Of a stretch of 64,000 nucleotides of DNA, positions 51,820 through 60,966 are shown in pieces. The notes below the pieces were generated by a model that searched no databases, was not told where the DNA came from, and saw only the letters and a program-made list of their open reading frames with translations. A program made the translations under genes and the position numbers. This DNA is from Scandinavium hiltneri (lineage in GTDB: Bacteria > Pseudomonadota > Gammaproteobacteria > Enterobacterales > Enterobacteriaceae), in the NCBI RefSeq assembly GCF_024764835.1, contig NZ_JALIGE010000075.1:186001-250000 (forward strand), read 5' to 3'. How positions within the stretch are numbered: position 1 is the stretch's first letter; the number at the start of each line of letters is the position of its first letter.

Positions 51820-53145
51820 TCAGAAGCGGTAGTTGAAGTTAGAACCGAACAGCCACGCTTTACCGTCAGAACGGAAGGTGTACGGACCTTCTTCGATAGT
51901 CACGTTCTGGCCGTGCATATAAGACGCACCCACGTCGATAGAGGCATCCGCATTAAACGCGTAGGTTGCCCCGGCGCTTAGCCACAGACGGTCCTGATCC
52001 GGGATGGAGATAGAGCGGTGATCGGCTGGAACCGGACTATCATCAAACGCGATACCGGTACGGAATGTCCAGTTGTCGTCGTAGTAATAGGTGGTACCCA
52101 GCGCCAGACGCCAGGCATCTTTGAAGCTTTCATCTTTATAGAACAGCGTATCGCCATTGCTACCATTCGCTTTCAGCTCCTGGAACTGGCTCCAGCTGGT
52201 ATACGTGGCGCTATAGTGGACTGCCCACTGCGGCGCAACACGGTTATAACCAGACAGTTCCCACATTTCTGGCAGGTTGAGGGTCAGAGAACCATCAACA
52301 GTGTGCCCATCGGTGCCCTGTGGCAGACCGAAGTTGCCGAGGATCTGGTTGTAAGCTGATGGCAGGTTGCTCTTGTACTCGCCTTTATCGAAGTCGACTT
52401 TGACTTCTGAACGGTAGGTAAAGCCGTAACGGTTGTTTTTATCCAGTTCATACAGGATACCGGCGTTCCAGCCGAAGCCCCAGTCATCACCCTTCAGGCG
52501 AGCAATCTGAGTATCTCCAGGAATTTGTGCCACCTGGCCCGCCAGTGCAGGCGGCAGTGCACCAGAACCGGCCACAATCTGACCTAAGTCACCGGCATAG
52601 CGCTCAATTTTCGCTTTCGCGTAGACCGCATCAAAACCGACGCCGAAGCTCCAGTTGCTGTTCAGGCGGTAAGCGCCGCTCAGGTTCATGTTCACGGTGG
52701 TAAGGTCAGTTGTGCCGCCGACGCTACCCGCAGCGTAGTTGTCGCTGTACTCGGTTGCCAGACCATAATTGGAGGTAACGGATGCGCCCCAACCGAATTG
52801 ATCGTTAATAGGCATGACAAAGTGTAAGTTCGGAACCCATGCGATTGGCGCGATATTATCGGCGTCGGTGCTTTTACCGGATGGCGATTTACCGGAAATA
52901 TTCACGTCAGGATCGATAAATATACCACCCGCAGAAAATTGCATGCGGTCATACATCATAATCAAAGCGGGGTTACGGCTGGCGTTACCCGGATCGTCGG
53001 CAATAGCGCCTTCACCGGAATAAGCACGCCCTAAGCCTGAGGCAGAAAATTCATTTAATTGAAAGCCTGCTGACCAGGCATGAGAGGAAACGAGTGCCAC
53101 TGCAACTGCGAGAGCGGATTTTGTAAAACGGGTTTTTTGGCTCAT
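51820..53145 (-). CDS. fadL: Long-chain fatty acid outer-membrane transporter FadL
   Basis: 441 residues with the start at MSQKTRFTKS, which has GAGG eight bases upstream; an ATG two codons earlier overlaps that spacing. Signal peptide residues 1-25 (ending SSHAWS) is followed by the N-terminal hatch AGFQLNEFSASGLGRAYSGE with NPAL (SRNPALIMMYD), then a 14-strand barrel ending in WLFGSNFNYRF. It takes up exogenous long-chain fatty acids and is a phage receptor in related species. Two FadR-type sites lie upstream. It differs from E. coli mainly in the extracellular loops (about residues 180-290). Confidence 0.96.
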   Translation of the reverse strand: MSQKTRFTKSALAVAVALVSSHAWSAGFQLNEFSASGLGRAYSGEGAIADDPGNASRNPALIMMYDRMQFSAGGIFIDPDVNISGKSPSGKSTDADNIAPIAWVPNLHFVMPINDQFGWGASVTSNYGLATEYSDNYAAGSVGGTTDLTTVNMNLSGAYRLNSNWSFGVGFDAVYAKAKIERYAGDLGQIVAGSGALPPALAGQVAQIPGDTQIARLKGDDWGFGWNAGILYELDKNNRYGFTYRSEVKVDFDKGEYKSNLPSAYNQILGNFGLPQGTDGHTVDGSLTLNLPEMWELSGYNRVAPQWAVHYSATYTSWSQFQELKANGSNGDTLFYKDESFKDAWRLALGTTYYYDDNWTFRTGIAFDDSPVPADHRSISIPDQDRLWLSAGATYAFNADASIDVGASYMHGQNVTIEEGPYTFRSDGKAWLFGSNFNYRF

Positions 53146-53231
53146 GACCATAACCTCAATCGAGTTATTTTTATGCAAAAATTGTTACATGCCGTAACAG
53201 AAGCGCGAAGTGTAGGGTCTGTGTTACGTCA

Positions 53232-53248
53232 GAGAAATCAGACCAGTG
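53232..53248 (-). promoter_or_regulatory. Candidate FadR operator 1 upstream of fadL
   Basis: On the minus strand it reads CACTGGTCTGATTTCT, matching the FadR core CTGGTCNGA. It lies about 90 bp before the fadL start. E. coli fadL has two FadR operators. Confidence 0.55.
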
Positions 53249-53257
53249 CCGAGAGTA

Positions 53258-53274
53258 TAGGTCTGACCAGATGG
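53258..53274 (-). promoter_or_regulatory. Candidate FadR operator 2 upstream of fadL
   Basis: On the minus strand it reads ATCTGGTCAGACCTAT, a strong FadR match (ATCTGGTCNGACC). It is centred 26 bp from site 1. The gap 53146-53517 has no gene. Confidence 0.65.
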
Positions 53275-53517
53275 AATGTTGCAAGTATGTTTATGGGATT
53301 TTTCAATTGTGATCTAAGAAACGCGATCCAGCTGGCAAAATTAGGGTCATGAAAGTTCCCTTGAGAGGGCGATTTTTGTTTTAGATCATTTTTAATTGTG
53401 ATTTAGCTCACTTATGGCGGCTGAACGAAATATCAACTGGAGACGGTCAGGGCAGGGGCGTAAAATAAAGGCATTGTTTATCTGGCACCCTGGGTGCGAA
53501 TACAGAGGAAATCTACG

Positions 53518-53802
53518 ATGAGTAAATGCAGTGCTGATGAAACCCCGGTTTGCTGCTGTATGGATGTTGGTACCATTATGGACAACACCGATTGCACCGC
53601 GTCCTACAGCCGTGTTTTTGCGAACCGCGCTGAAGCTGACGAAACGCTGGCTGCATTGAGCGAAAGAGCCCGTGGTGTTGAGTCCGATCCGTGCAAAATC
53701 ATCCCGACCTATAAAGACGTCGACGGCGGTGTGCAGCTGGATATCGATTTTGTGTTCTGCTGCGAAGCTGAAACCCTGATTTTCCAGCTCGGACTGCGTT
53801 AA
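53518..53802 (+). CDS. yfcZ: YfcZ, DUF406 family protein
   Basis: 94 residues with the start at MSKCSADETP, preceded by AGAGGAA; an ATG eight codons earlier is not supported by similarity. It is a small cytoplasmic protein with a cysteine cluster (VCCCMDVGT) and a further CC pair (FVFCCEAETLIF), in the DUF406 family shared with YfiR-type short proteins. Function unknown. It lies between fadL and fadI as in E. coli. Confidence 0.93.
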   Translation: MSKCSADETPVCCCMDVGTIMDNTDCTASYSRVFANRAEADETLAALSERARGVESDPCKIIPTYKDVDGGVQLDIDFVFCCEAETLIFQLGLR

Positions 53803-53812
53803 TCCCTTCTCT

Positions 53813-53851
53813 AAAACGCCTCTGCTCAGTTCACAGCAGGGGCGTTTTCTT
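53813..53851 (+). terminator. Terminator after yfcZ
   Basis: Stem AAAACGCCTCTGCT with AGCAGGGGCGTTTT (53813-53826 with 53835-53848, one G-U pair), 8-base loop, then T-rich tail. It begins 11 bp after yfcZ. Confidence 0.8.
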
Positions 53852-53928
53852 TTTTATCTCAATGTGTTTTGGCTCTCACTTTTATGCTTCCCTGATTGGC
53901 TGGATGTAAAAAATTAGTTAAGACTGTT

Positions 53929-53945
53929 ATCAGGTCAGACCACTT
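53929..53945 (+). promoter_or_regulatory. Candidate FadR operator upstream of fadI
   Basis: ATCAGGTCAGACCACTT matches the FadR pattern (GGTCNGACC core). It lies 26 bp before the fadI start, where repressor would block fadIJ transcription in the absence of long-chain acyl-CoA. Confidence 0.6.
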
Positions 53946-53970
53946 TTTTTACGTTTACCAGGGGACAGTT

Positions 53971-55281
53971 ATGAGTCAGGCATTACCGCTTATCACCCGC
54001 AAGGGCGATCGCATTGCCATTGTCAGCGGGTTACGTACGCCTTTTGCCCGCCAGGCGACGGCTTTTCACGGCATTCCCGCGATTGATCTGGGGAAAATGG
54101 TTGTCGGTGAACTGCTGGCTCGCAGCGAAATTCCTCCTGAAGTTATCGAGCAGTTAGTTTTCGGCCAGGTCGTGCAAATGCCGGAGGCGCCAAACATCGC
54201 CCGTGAAATTGTGCTCGGCACCGGCATGAGCGTACATACCGATGCTTATAGCGTCAGCCGCGCCTGCGCAACCAGTTTCCAGGCCGTCGCTAACGTCGCA
54301 GAAAGCCTGATGGCGGGGACTATTCGCGCCGGGATCGCCGGTGGGGCAGATTCATCTTCCGTATTGCCGATTGGCGTGAGTAAAGCGCTGGCCCGCACGC
54401 TGGTTGATGCCAACAAAGCCCGCACGCTGGGGCAGAAACTCAAACTCTTCTCTCGTCTGCGCCTCAAAGATTTGGCCCCCGTGCCGCCGGCCGTGGCGGA
54501 GTACTCTACCGGGTTACGGATGGGCGACACCGCCGAACAAATGGCGAAAACCTGGGGCATCACCCGTGAACAGCAGGATGCGCTGGCGCATCGCTCGCAT
54601 CTTCATGCAGCCAAAGCCTGGGCCGACGGCAAGCTGACGGATGAAGTGATGACGGCCTATTCGCCGCCGTTCCGTGAGCCGTTCGCGCAGGACAACAACG
54701 TGCGCACTAATTCCTCGCTGGCGGACTACGCAAAGCTGCGTCCGGCCTTTGACCGCAAACATGGCACGGTGACCGCGGCCAACAGCACCCCGCTGACCGA
54801 CGGCGCGGCGGCAGTTATTTTGATGACGGAATCTCGCGCAAAAGAGCTGGGCCTGAAGCCGCTCGGCTATCTGCGAAGCTACGCGTTTACCGCGATTGAT
54901 GTCATGCAGGACATGCTGCTGGGGCCTGCGTGGTCAACGCCGCTGGCGCTGGAGCGCGCCGGGCTGACGATGGCCGATTTAACCCTCTTTGATATGCATG
55001 AAGCCTTTGCCGCCCAGACACTGGCGAACCTGCAACTGATGGCGAGCGAGCGCTTTGCCCGCGACGTGCTGGGCCGCAGCCATGCGACCGGTGAAGTGGA
55101 CAACAGTAAATTCAACGTGCTGGGCGGCTCCATTGCTTACGGACACCCTTTTGCAGCAACAGGTGCGCGCATGATCACCCAAACTCTTAACGAGCTGCGT
55201 CGTCGCGGCGGTGGCTTTGGTCTGGTGACCGCCTGTGCGGCAGGTGGTTTAGGCGCAGCCATGGTTCTGGAGGCCGAATAA
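53971..55281 (+). CDS. fadI: 3-ketoacyl-CoA thiolase FadI
   Basis: 436 residues with the start at MSQALPLITR after a GGGGACA site; 25 more in-frame codons upstream are not coding and overlap the FadR site. FadI is the thiolase of the second (anaerobic-capable) fatty-acid beta-oxidation complex. Catalytic Cys99 lies in SRACATSFQA, the His in AYGHPFAATGARM, and the second Cys in VTACAAGGLGAAM. It overlaps fadJ by one base (TAATG), so the subunits are co-translated. Confidence 0.97.
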   Translation: MSQALPLITRKGDRIAIVSGLRTPFARQATAFHGIPAIDLGKMVVGELLARSEIPPEVIEQLVFGQVVQMPEAPNIAREIVLGTGMSVHTDAYSVSRACATSFQAVANVAESLMAGTIRAGIAGGADSSSVLPIGVSKALARTLVDANKARTLGQKLKLFSRLRLKDLAPVPPAVAEYSTGLRMGDTAEQMAKTWGITREQQDALAHRSHLHAAKAWADGKLTDEVMTAYSPPFREPFAQDNNVRTNSSLADYAKLRPAFDRKHGTVTAANSTPLTDGAAAVILMTESRAKELGLKPLGYLRSYAFTAIDVMQDMLLGPAWSTPLALERAGLTMADLTLFDMHEAFAAQTLANLQLMASERFARDVLGRSHATGEVDNSKFNVLGGSIAYGHPFAATGARMITQTLNELRRRGGGFGLVTACAAGGLGAAMVLEAE

Positions 55282-57428
55282 TGGAAACGACATCCGCATT
55301 TACGCTAACCGAACGCCTCGATAACGTGGCGGTCATTACTATCAACGTTCCCGGCGAAAAAATGAACACCCTGAAGGCCGAGTTTGGCGTTCAGGTGCGG
55401 GCTATCTTCAAGCAAATCCGCGACAACAAAGCCCTGCGCGGCGTGGTGTTCATTTCCGCCAAACCGGATAACTTTATCGCCGGGGCCGATATAAACATGA
55501 TTGGCAACTGTACGTCGGCGCAGGAAGCCGAAACGCTGGCGCGCCAGGGGCAGCAAATCATGGCGGAAATTCATGCCCTGCCTATCCCTGTCATCGCCGC
55601 GATCCACGGTGCCTGTCTCGGCGGTGGCCTTGAACTGGCGTTAGCTTGTCACAGCCGAATTTGTACCGATGATGCGAAAACGGTGCTGGGCTTACCGGAA
55701 GTTCAGTTAGGCCTGCTGCCGGGTTCAGGCGGCACGCAGCGTTTGCCGCGCCTGGTCGGCATCAGCACCGCGCTGGACATGATCCTCACCGGGAAACAGC
55801 TTCGCGCCCGGCAGGCATTAAAAGTCGGTCTGGTGGATGACGTCGTACCGCACGCTATTCTTCTCGACGCGGCGATTGAGCTGGCTAAACAGGAACGCCC
55901 GGCCAGCCGACGTCTGCCGGTGCGGGAACGCATTCTGGCCGGTCCGCTGGGACGCAGCCTGGTGTTCAGCCTGGCGGCGAAAAAAACAGAACAGAAAACG
56001 CAGGGAAATTATCCCGCCACCGGGCGCATTTTGAAGGTGCTCGAAACGGGCCTGGCGCAGGGCAGCAGCAGCGGCTATGCCGAGGAAGCTCAGGCGTTTG
56101 GCGAACTGGCAATGACGCCGCAATCAAAAGCGCTGCGCTCAGTCTTCTTTGCCAGTACCGACGTGAAAAAAGATCCGGCCGCTAACGCCGAACCGCAGCC
56201 TCTGCATTCAGTGGCGGTTCTGGGCGGGGGCCTGATGGGCGGCGGTATCGCGTTTGTCACCGCCAGCAAAGCGACATTGCCGGTCCGTATAAAGGATATC
56301 AATACCAACGGTATCAACCATGCGCTGAAGTACAGCTGGGAGCTGCTTGATAAGAAGGTGCGTCGCCGCCATATCAGAGCCAGTGAGCGCGACAGCCAGC
56401 TGGCGCTAATTTCCGGTACCACCGATTACAGCGGTTTTGCCCACCGTGACGTGGTGATTGAAGCGGTGTTCGAAGATTTATCGCTGAAACAACAAATGGT
56501 GGCGGAAGTGGAAGCTAACTTTGCGCCGCACACTATTTTTGCCTCAAACACCTCGTCGCTGCCGATTGGCGATATTGCCGCGCAGGCGCAGCGTCCGGAA
56601 CAGGTGATTGGTCTGCATTTCTTCAGCCCGGTAGAGAAAATGCCGCTGGTTGAAGTGATTCCCCACGCGGGCACATCGGAAACCACGATTGCCACCACTG
56701 TGAAGCTGGCGAAACAGCTCGGTAAAACACCGGTGGTGGTAGCGGATAAAGCCGGTTTTTACGTCAATCGCATTCTGGCACCGTATATCAATGAGGCGAT
56801 GCGACTGCTGACAGAGGGCGAATCTATTGAAAAAATTGATGGGGCGCTGACGAAATATGGCTTCCCGGTAGGCCCAATCCAACTTTTGGATGAGGTCGGA
56901 ATCGATACGGGAACTAAAATTATTCCAGTACTGGAAAGCGCTTACGGGGAACGTTTCAGCGCACCTGCAAATATCATTAGCGCAATTTTGAACGACGATC
57001 GCAAAGGCAGAAAAAATGGTCGCGGTTTCTATCTTTACAGCGCAAAAGGGCGTAAAAGCAAAAAACAACCTGACCCTGCAATTTATACGCTTATTGGCGG
57101 CGGGCAGAAGGGAATGCTGTCTGGGCAACAAATTGCCGAGCGCTGTGTGATGATGATGCTCAATGAAGCCGCACGTTGCTTTGATGAGCAGGTGGTACGT
57201 AGCGCACGCGATGGTGACATCGGTGCGGTTTTTGGTATTGGTTTTCCTCCCTTTTTGGGCGGCCCGTTCCGTTATATGGACAGCCTTGGGGCGGGAGAAG
57301 TCGTGGCGATTCTGCAACGCCTGACGACGCAATATGGCCCACGGTTCACACCGTGCGAGGCATTAATCAGGATGGCAGAACAGGGCCTGGCCTTTTGGCC
57401 CGCAAATGAAACTGAGACGTTAAGTTGA
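55281..57428 (+). CDS. fadJ: Fatty acid oxidation complex alpha subunit FadJ
   Basis: 715 residues, full length. The N-terminal crotonase domain (about 1-190: FIAGADINMIG, HGACLGGGLELALACH, LPEVQLGLLPGSGGTQ) gives enoyl-CoA hydratase/isomerase activity. The 3-hydroxyacyl-CoA dehydrogenase part begins at the NAD-binding GGGLMGGGIAF (about 316) and has the catalytic His in GLHFFSPVEKMPLVEV. It forms the complex with FadI; operon overlap with fadI and the upstream FadR site fit fatty-acid control. Confidence 0.97.
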   Translation: METTSAFTLTERLDNVAVITINVPGEKMNTLKAEFGVQVRAIFKQIRDNKALRGVVFISAKPDNFIAGADINMIGNCTSAQEAETLARQGQQIMAEIHALPIPVIAAIHGACLGGGLELALACHSRICTDDAKTVLGLPEVQLGLLPGSGGTQRLPRLVGISTALDMILTGKQLRARQALKVGLVDDVVPHAILLDAAIELAKQERPASRRLPVRERILAGPLGRSLVFSLAAKKTEQKTQGNYPATGRILKVLETGLAQGSSSGYAEEAQAFGELAMTPQSKALRSVFFASTDVKKDPAANAEPQPLHSVAVLGGGLMGGGIAFVTASKATLPVRIKDINTNGINHALKYSWELLDKKVRRRHIRASERDSQLALISGTTDYSGFAHRDVVIEAVFEDLSLKQQMVAEVEANFAPHTIFASNTSSLPIGDIAAQAQRPEQVIGLHFFSPVEKMPLVEVIPHAGTSETTIATTVKLAKQLGKTPVVVADKAGFYVNRILAPYINEAMRLLTEGESIEKIDGALTKYGFPVGPIQLLDEVGIDTGTKIIPVLESAYGERFSAPANIISAILNDDRKGRKNGRGFYLYSAKGRKSKKQPDPAIYTLIGGGQKGMLSGQQIAERCVMMMLNEAARCFDEQVVRSARDGDIGAVFGIGFPPFLGGPFRYMDSLGAGEVVAILQRLTTQYGPRFTPCEALIRMAEQGLAFWPANETETLS

Positions 57429-57634
57429 GGTCAAATAAAGGTAAATCCAAGTGAGGCATAACGCTGCTGTGTGGTTAATTTGTAAACAGAGATTGACTAT
57501 ACTTACGCCATTAAGGTAAAAAACAGCGTTTCATTCATCGAATGGATCAGGCACAATGCCCGACCACCGAATAGACAGCGTATTTTGTACGTGTGTTTTT
57601 CCCCGGTGCTTCTGGTTAACAAAAGCGGTGCAAT

Positions 57635-58120
57635 ATGCAAGTTTTTATTATGCGTCACGGTGATGCTGCCCTCGATGCAGCCAGCGACTCGGTTCGTCCT
57701 CTTACCACTTGTGGTTGCGATGAATCCCGTCAGATGGCGAACTGGCTGAAAGGTCAAAAAGTGGATATTGAGCGCGTTCTGGTCAGCCCGTTCTTACGAG
57801 CAGAGCAAACGCTGGATGTGGTGGGGGAGTGCATGAACCTGCCAAAAGAGATCGATGTCCTGCCGGAACTCACGCCTTGCGGCGATGTGGGTCTGGTAAG
57901 CGCCTATCTGCAGGCGCTGGCGAACGAAGGTGTTGCCTCTGCGTTGGTGGTTTCCCACCTGCCGTTGGTAGGCTACCTGGTGTCTGAGCTCTGCCCGAGT
58001 GAAGCTCCGCCGATGTTCTCGACATCCGCCATTGCGAACGTCACGCTAGATGCCAGCGGGCAAGGCCAGTTTAACTGGCAAATGAGCCCCTGCAATCTGA
58101 AGATGGCCAAGGCCATCTGA
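57635..58120 (+). CDS. sixA: Phosphohistidine phosphatase SixA
   Basis: 161 residues, full length. SixA is a cytoplasmic histidine-phosphatase-superfamily enzyme that removes phosphate from histidine; in E. coli it acts on the nitrogen PTS protein NPr and was first described for ArcB. The RHG motif MRHGDAAL (His8) is present, as are the substrate arginine VSPFLRAEQT and the second His in VVSHLPLVGYL. The gap of 206 bp after fadJ shows no gene. Confidence 0.96.
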   Translation: MQVFIMRHGDAALDAASDSVRPLTTCGCDESRQMANWLKGQKVDIERVLVSPFLRAEQTLDVVGECMNLPKEIDVLPELTPCGDVGLVSAYLQALANEGVASALVVSHLPLVGYLVSELCPSEAPPMFSTSAIANVTLDASGQGQFNWQMSPCNLKMAKAI

Positions 58121-58186
58121 GTAAAAGGCGGGTGAGCCGTGCGCTTCCCGCCACTTTTACCTGTCACTTCCCCGCCTTGTTTATCC

Positions 58187-58738
58187 CTACGGTAATTCTG
58201 GCGGCTGCCACTCTTCCACTTCAATCAACACCACCAATGCGGCATCTCCGCCATACTCTTTCGGTGCCTGATGAAACGCCATCACGTGCGGGTGCTGTGC
58301 CAGCCACAGCGGCGTCTGCTGCTTCAGAATATGTTTTCCGTGGCCGTGCATCACGCAGGCACAAAATACATGCTCACGACGACAAGCCGCAATTAACGCG
58401 CCTAATTCCTGCTTGGCCTGCATCTGAGTCAATCCGTGCAAATCCAGATACAGCTCTGGTGAATAATCTCCGCGACGCAGCTTCTTAGCCTCAAAATGGC
58501 TGACGTCCGCGCGCACGTATTTCATCGCGCCTTCGGTATTCAGCAGCGGCTGAAACTCATCGGAAAAATAGTGGCTGTTATCGGCTTGCTCCTGAAGCAA
58601 ACGCTTCACCGGTACTTCAGTGATTTTCTTACGCGCCGGGCGATGGACTATGGTGTCCTGCTTAATCTTGCGGGTACCGGTCATCAGCTGACGGAACAGC
58701 GCCTGATCCTCTTCGCTCAGTGAGGTTTTCTTCTTCAT
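58187..58738 (-). CDS. smrB: SmrB, ribosome rescue factor / SMR-domain endonuclease
   Basis: 183 residues, formerly YfcN. The N-terminal hook region is followed by the SMR domain (about 95-175) with LYLDLHGLTQMQAKQELG (the DxH motif) and VMHGHGKHILKQQ. In E. coli SmrB cleaves mRNA at the front of collided ribosomes to trigger tmRNA rescue. It diverges from prmB, which modifies ribosomal protein uL3; the two starts face each other, with prmB's true start 165 bp away. Confidence 0.95.
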   Translation of the reverse strand: MKKKTSLSEEDQALFRQLMTGTRKIKQDTIVHRPARKKITEVPVKRLLQEQADNSHYFSDEFQPLLNTEGAMKYVRADVSHFEAKKLRRGDYSPELYLDLHGLTQMQAKQELGALIAACRREHVFCACVMHGHGKHILKQQTPLWLAQHPHVMAFHQAPKEYGGDAALVVLIEVEEWQPPELP

Positions 58739-58902
58739 TCTTTCATCTCATTTTCGCTTTGCGACAGTTTACCCGACTCTCTTCGCTTACGGGCAGCGAA
58801 AACGCATTTTTTCCCCGCTCTCATGACGCAAGAATGCTGATTTATCGGCGTCTTCATGGCAAACTAGCCGCCGAATTTCAGCGATGGGCCCTGGAGGGGA
58901 AA

Positions 58903-59835
58903 GTGGATAAAATTTTTGTCGATGAAGCAGTCAATGAGCTGCATACCATTCAGGATATGTTGCGTTGGTCGGTGAGCCGCTTTAGCGCCGCGGGCATCTG
59001 GTACGGTCATGGCACGGACAACCCGTGGGATGAGGCGGTTCAGCTGGTGCTGCCGTCACTCTATTTACCGCTGGATATTCCGGAAGACATGCATACTGCG
59101 CGTCTGACCTCCAGTGAAAAACACCGTATCGTTGAGCGCGTGATTCGCCGCGTCAACGAGCGCATTCCCGTCTCCTATCTGACCAATAAAGCCTGGTTCT
59201 GCGGCCACGAATTCTACGTGGATGAACGCGTCCTGGTTCCGCGTTCGCCGATTGGTGAACTCATCAACAACCGCTTTGCTGGCCTGATTGCTCATCAGCC
59301 TGAACATATTCTGGATATGTGTACCGGCAGTGGCTGTATCGCTATCGCCTGTGCGTACGCCTTCCCGGAAGCGGAAGTTGACGGCGTCGATATCTCCCCG
59401 GATGCGCTGGCGGTGGCTGAGCAAAATATCGAAGATCACGGCCTCATCCATCACGTCACGCCAATCCGTTCTGACCTGTTCCGCGACCTGCCGAAAGTGC
59501 AGTACGACCTGATCGTCACCAATCCGCCGTATGTTGATGCGGAAGACATGGCCGACCTGCCGAACGAATATCGCCACGAGCCGGAACTGGGTCTGGCGTC
59601 AGGCTCTGACGGCCTGAAACTGACGCGCCGCATTCTGGGCAATGCGCCGGATTACCTGACTGACGACGGCATTCTGATTTGTGAAGTCGGGAACAGCATG
59701 GTACATCTGATAGAGCAGTATCCTGACGTTCCGTTCACCTGGCTTGAGTTTGATAACGGCGGCGACGGCGTCTTCATGCTCACCAAAGCGCAGCTTCTGG
59801 CTGCCCATGAACACTTCAGCATCTATAAAGACTAA
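58903..59835 (+). CDS. prmB: Ribosomal protein uL3 (L3) glutamine N5-methyltransferase PrmB
   Basis: 310 residues with a GTG start (58903-58905) preceded by GGAGGGGA; the frame is open much further upstream but the family begins here (VDKIFVDEAV, Met in practice). PrmB methylates Gln150 of L3. The SAM-binding motif is ILDMCTGSGCIAIACAYAF and the catalytic NPPY is in VTNPPYVDAED. Upstream of aroC in the same direction with a 21-bp gap. Confidence 0.95.
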   Translation: MDKIFVDEAVNELHTIQDMLRWSVSRFSAAGIWYGHGTDNPWDEAVQLVLPSLYLPLDIPEDMHTARLTSSEKHRIVERVIRRVNERIPVSYLTNKAWFCGHEFYVDERVLVPRSPIGELINNRFAGLIAHQPEHILDMCTGSGCIAIACAYAFPEAEVDGVDISPDALAVAEQNIEDHGLIHHVTPIRSDLFRDLPKVQYDLIVTNPPYVDAEDMADLPNEYRHEPELGLASGSDGLKLTRRILGNAPDYLTDDGILICEVGNSMVHLIEQYPDVPFTWLEFDNGGDGVFMLTKAQLLAAHEHFSIYKD

Positions 59836-59856
59836 TTAAAATTCGACGGGGCTGTA

Positions 59857-60942
59857 ATGGCAGGAAACACAATTGGACAACTCTTTCGCGTAACCACCTT
59901 CGGCGAATCCCACGGTGTGGCCCTCGGCTGCATCGTGGACGGCGTGCCGCCGGGCATTCCTCTGACGGAAGCTGATCTGCAGCACGATCTCGACAGACGC
60001 CGTCCGGGAACCTCGCGTTACACCACGCAGCGTCGCGAACCGGACCAGGTGAAAATCCTGTCTGGCGTGTTTGAAGGTGTCACCACCGGCACCAGCATTG
60101 GCCTGCTGATTGAGAATACCGATCAGCGCTCCCAGGATTATAGCGCTATCAAAGATGTCTTCCGCCCGGGCCACGCTGATTACACCTACGAACAAAAATA
60201 CGGCCTGCGTGACTATCGCGGCGGCGGCCGTTCTTCCGCTCGCGAAACCGCGATGCGCGTAGCGGCAGGGGCGATTGCCAAAAAATACCTCGCAGAGAAA
60301 TTCGGCGTGGTCATCCGCGGCTGCATGACCCAAATGGGTGATATTCCGCTGGAAATCAAGGACTGGAGCCAGGTGGAACAGAACCCGTTCTTCTGCCCGG
60401 ATCCGGATAAAATCGACGCGCTTGATGAACTGATGCGCGGCCTGAAAAAAGAAGGCGACTCGATTGGGGCGAAAATCACTGTGGTCGCTGACGGCGTGCC
60501 GCCGGGCCTCGGTGAGCCGGTCTTTGACCGCCTGGATGCCGATATCGCGCACGCGCTGATGAGCATCAATGCAGTGAAGGGCGTGGAAATCGGCGATGGC
60601 TTTGACGTTGTTAACCTGCGCGGCAGCCAAAACCGGGACGAAATCACCAAAGAGGGATTCCAGAGCAACCATGCCGGTGGCGTACTGGGCGGGATCAGCA
60701 GCGGGCAGCAAATCATCGCCCACATGGCGCTGAAACCGACCTCGAGCATCACCGTACCGGGCCGCACGATCAACCGTTTTGGTGAAGAAGTGGAAATGGT
60801 AACCAAAGGTCGACACGATCCGTGCGTTGGGATCCGTGCGGTGCCAATCGCAGAAGCGATGCTGGCTATCGTGCTGATGGATCATCTGCTGCGCCAGCGC
60901 GCACAAAATGCGGATGTGACCACAACGCTGCCTCGCTGGTAA
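59857..60942 (+). CDS. aroC: Chorismate synthase
   Basis: 361 residues, full length. It converts EPSP to chorismate using reduced FMN, the last step of the shikimate pathway. Signatures: GESHGVALGCIVDG (His near residue 17), the GGGRSSARETAMRVAAGAI motif, and RHDPCVGIRAVPIAEAM. It follows prmB and is followed 24 bp later by mepA. Confidence 0.98.
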   Translation: MAGNTIGQLFRVTTFGESHGVALGCIVDGVPPGIPLTEADLQHDLDRRRPGTSRYTTQRREPDQVKILSGVFEGVTTGTSIGLLIENTDQRSQDYSAIKDVFRPGHADYTYEQKYGLRDYRGGGRSSARETAMRVAAGAIAKKYLAEKFGVVIRGCMTQMGDIPLEIKDWSQVEQNPFFCPDPDKIDALDELMRGLKKEGDSIGAKITVVADGVPPGLGEPVFDRLDADIAHALMSINAVKGVEIGDGFDVVNLRGSQNRDEITKEGFQSNHAGGVLGGISSGQQIIAHMALKPTSSITVPGRTINRFGEEVEMVTKGRHDPCVGIRAVPIAEAMLAIVLMDHLLRQRAQNADVTTTLPRW

Positions 60943-60966
60943 GCCTTTCCAGGGAAACGTGGGAAA